Source of the DNA: Baffinella frigidus
Lineage: Eukaryota > Cryptophyceae > Cryptomonadales > Baffinellaceae
Assembly (NCBI GenBank): GCA_026770585.1
Contig: MU646738.1
Coordinates: forward strand, 126,761 to 137,552
Reading direction: 5' to 3'
DNA length: 10,792 nt
This document shows positions 10,756 through 10,792 of the stretch, in pieces. Below the pieces are notes generated by a model that saw nothing but the letters and a program-made list of their open reading frames with translations, had not been told where the DNA came from and made no database searches. The stretch's first letter is position 1; each line of letters starts with the position of its first letter. The position numbers and the translations under genes are program-made.

Positions 10756-10792
<37 letters not shown>
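10756..10792 (+). repeat. Poly-C run of 37 to the window end
   Basis: Every base from 10756 to 10792 is C, following CCCTT. It may be a real homopolymer, a collapsed C-rich repeat or an assembly artefact at a contig edge. The window ends inside it, so the length is a minimum. Confidence 0.9.

Overview
This window looks like repeat-rich, gene-poor nuclear DNA from a eukaryote, probably subtelomeric. Three things point that way. Degenerate telomere-like heptamers of the TTTAGGG/CCCTAAA class recur in four blocks. GT-AG-type splice signals appear at the one gene-like locus on the right. The rest is packed with short inverted-repeat elements that have no operon structure, no ribosome binding sites and no bacterial gene families. 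TTTAGGG repeats occur in plants, green algae, chromerids, dinoflagellates and other protists, so the sequence alone does not fix the lineage. A microalga or alveolate is a guess.

Layout, left to right. Bases 1-645 are G-rich telomere-like repeats (GGGTGGA, GGGTTCA) carrying a segmental duplication of about 170 bp. From 650 to about 5360 there are eleven non-coding elements with terminal inverted repeats (MITE-like), of several unrelated families, separated by minisatellites and by a dispersed direct repeat that I call R. One copy of R holds two separable insertions. One is 85 bp with a 5-bp target duplication. The other is 74 bp, carries a pol III B-box-like motif, and has an 18-bp near-perfect target duplication. 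Two other R copies in this window serve as the empty site. Another element (3877-4016) sits inside an 18-bp minisatellite and is flanked by GTTC duplications. A G-strand telomeric block lies at 2621-2786.

From about 5360 to 6115 the minus strand carries GC-rich, coding-looking frames, one with a hydrophobic signal or anchor segment. I recognise no family. Similar minus-strand frames occur at 800-1043 and around 8499-8813. Region 6830-7345 may be a decayed retroelement: in order, a gag-like segment, a broken zinc-knuckle-like motif and a protease-end-like segment, all interrupted by stops and shifts. Region 7346-9025 is mostly unannotatable, with short tandem and inverted repeats.

From 9026 the sequence becomes C-strand telomere-like (CCCTCAA, CCCTACA, CCCTAAA and variants). 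It is interrupted by a 250-bp fold-back segment and then changes into a hybrid satellite with a period of about 50 bp. The left blocks are G-rich on + and the right blocks C-rich on +, so the two sets face each other, as in a telomere-telomere junction, but 6 kb apart. At the right edge (10370-10720) there is a short two-exon gene or gene remnant on +. Its end resembles the beginning of a BTB/POZ domain before a stop. It is followed by 37 consecutive Cs at the window end.

No complete, confidently identified protein gene is present. The main interest lies in the layered insertion history, which can be read from internal paired filled and empty sites.
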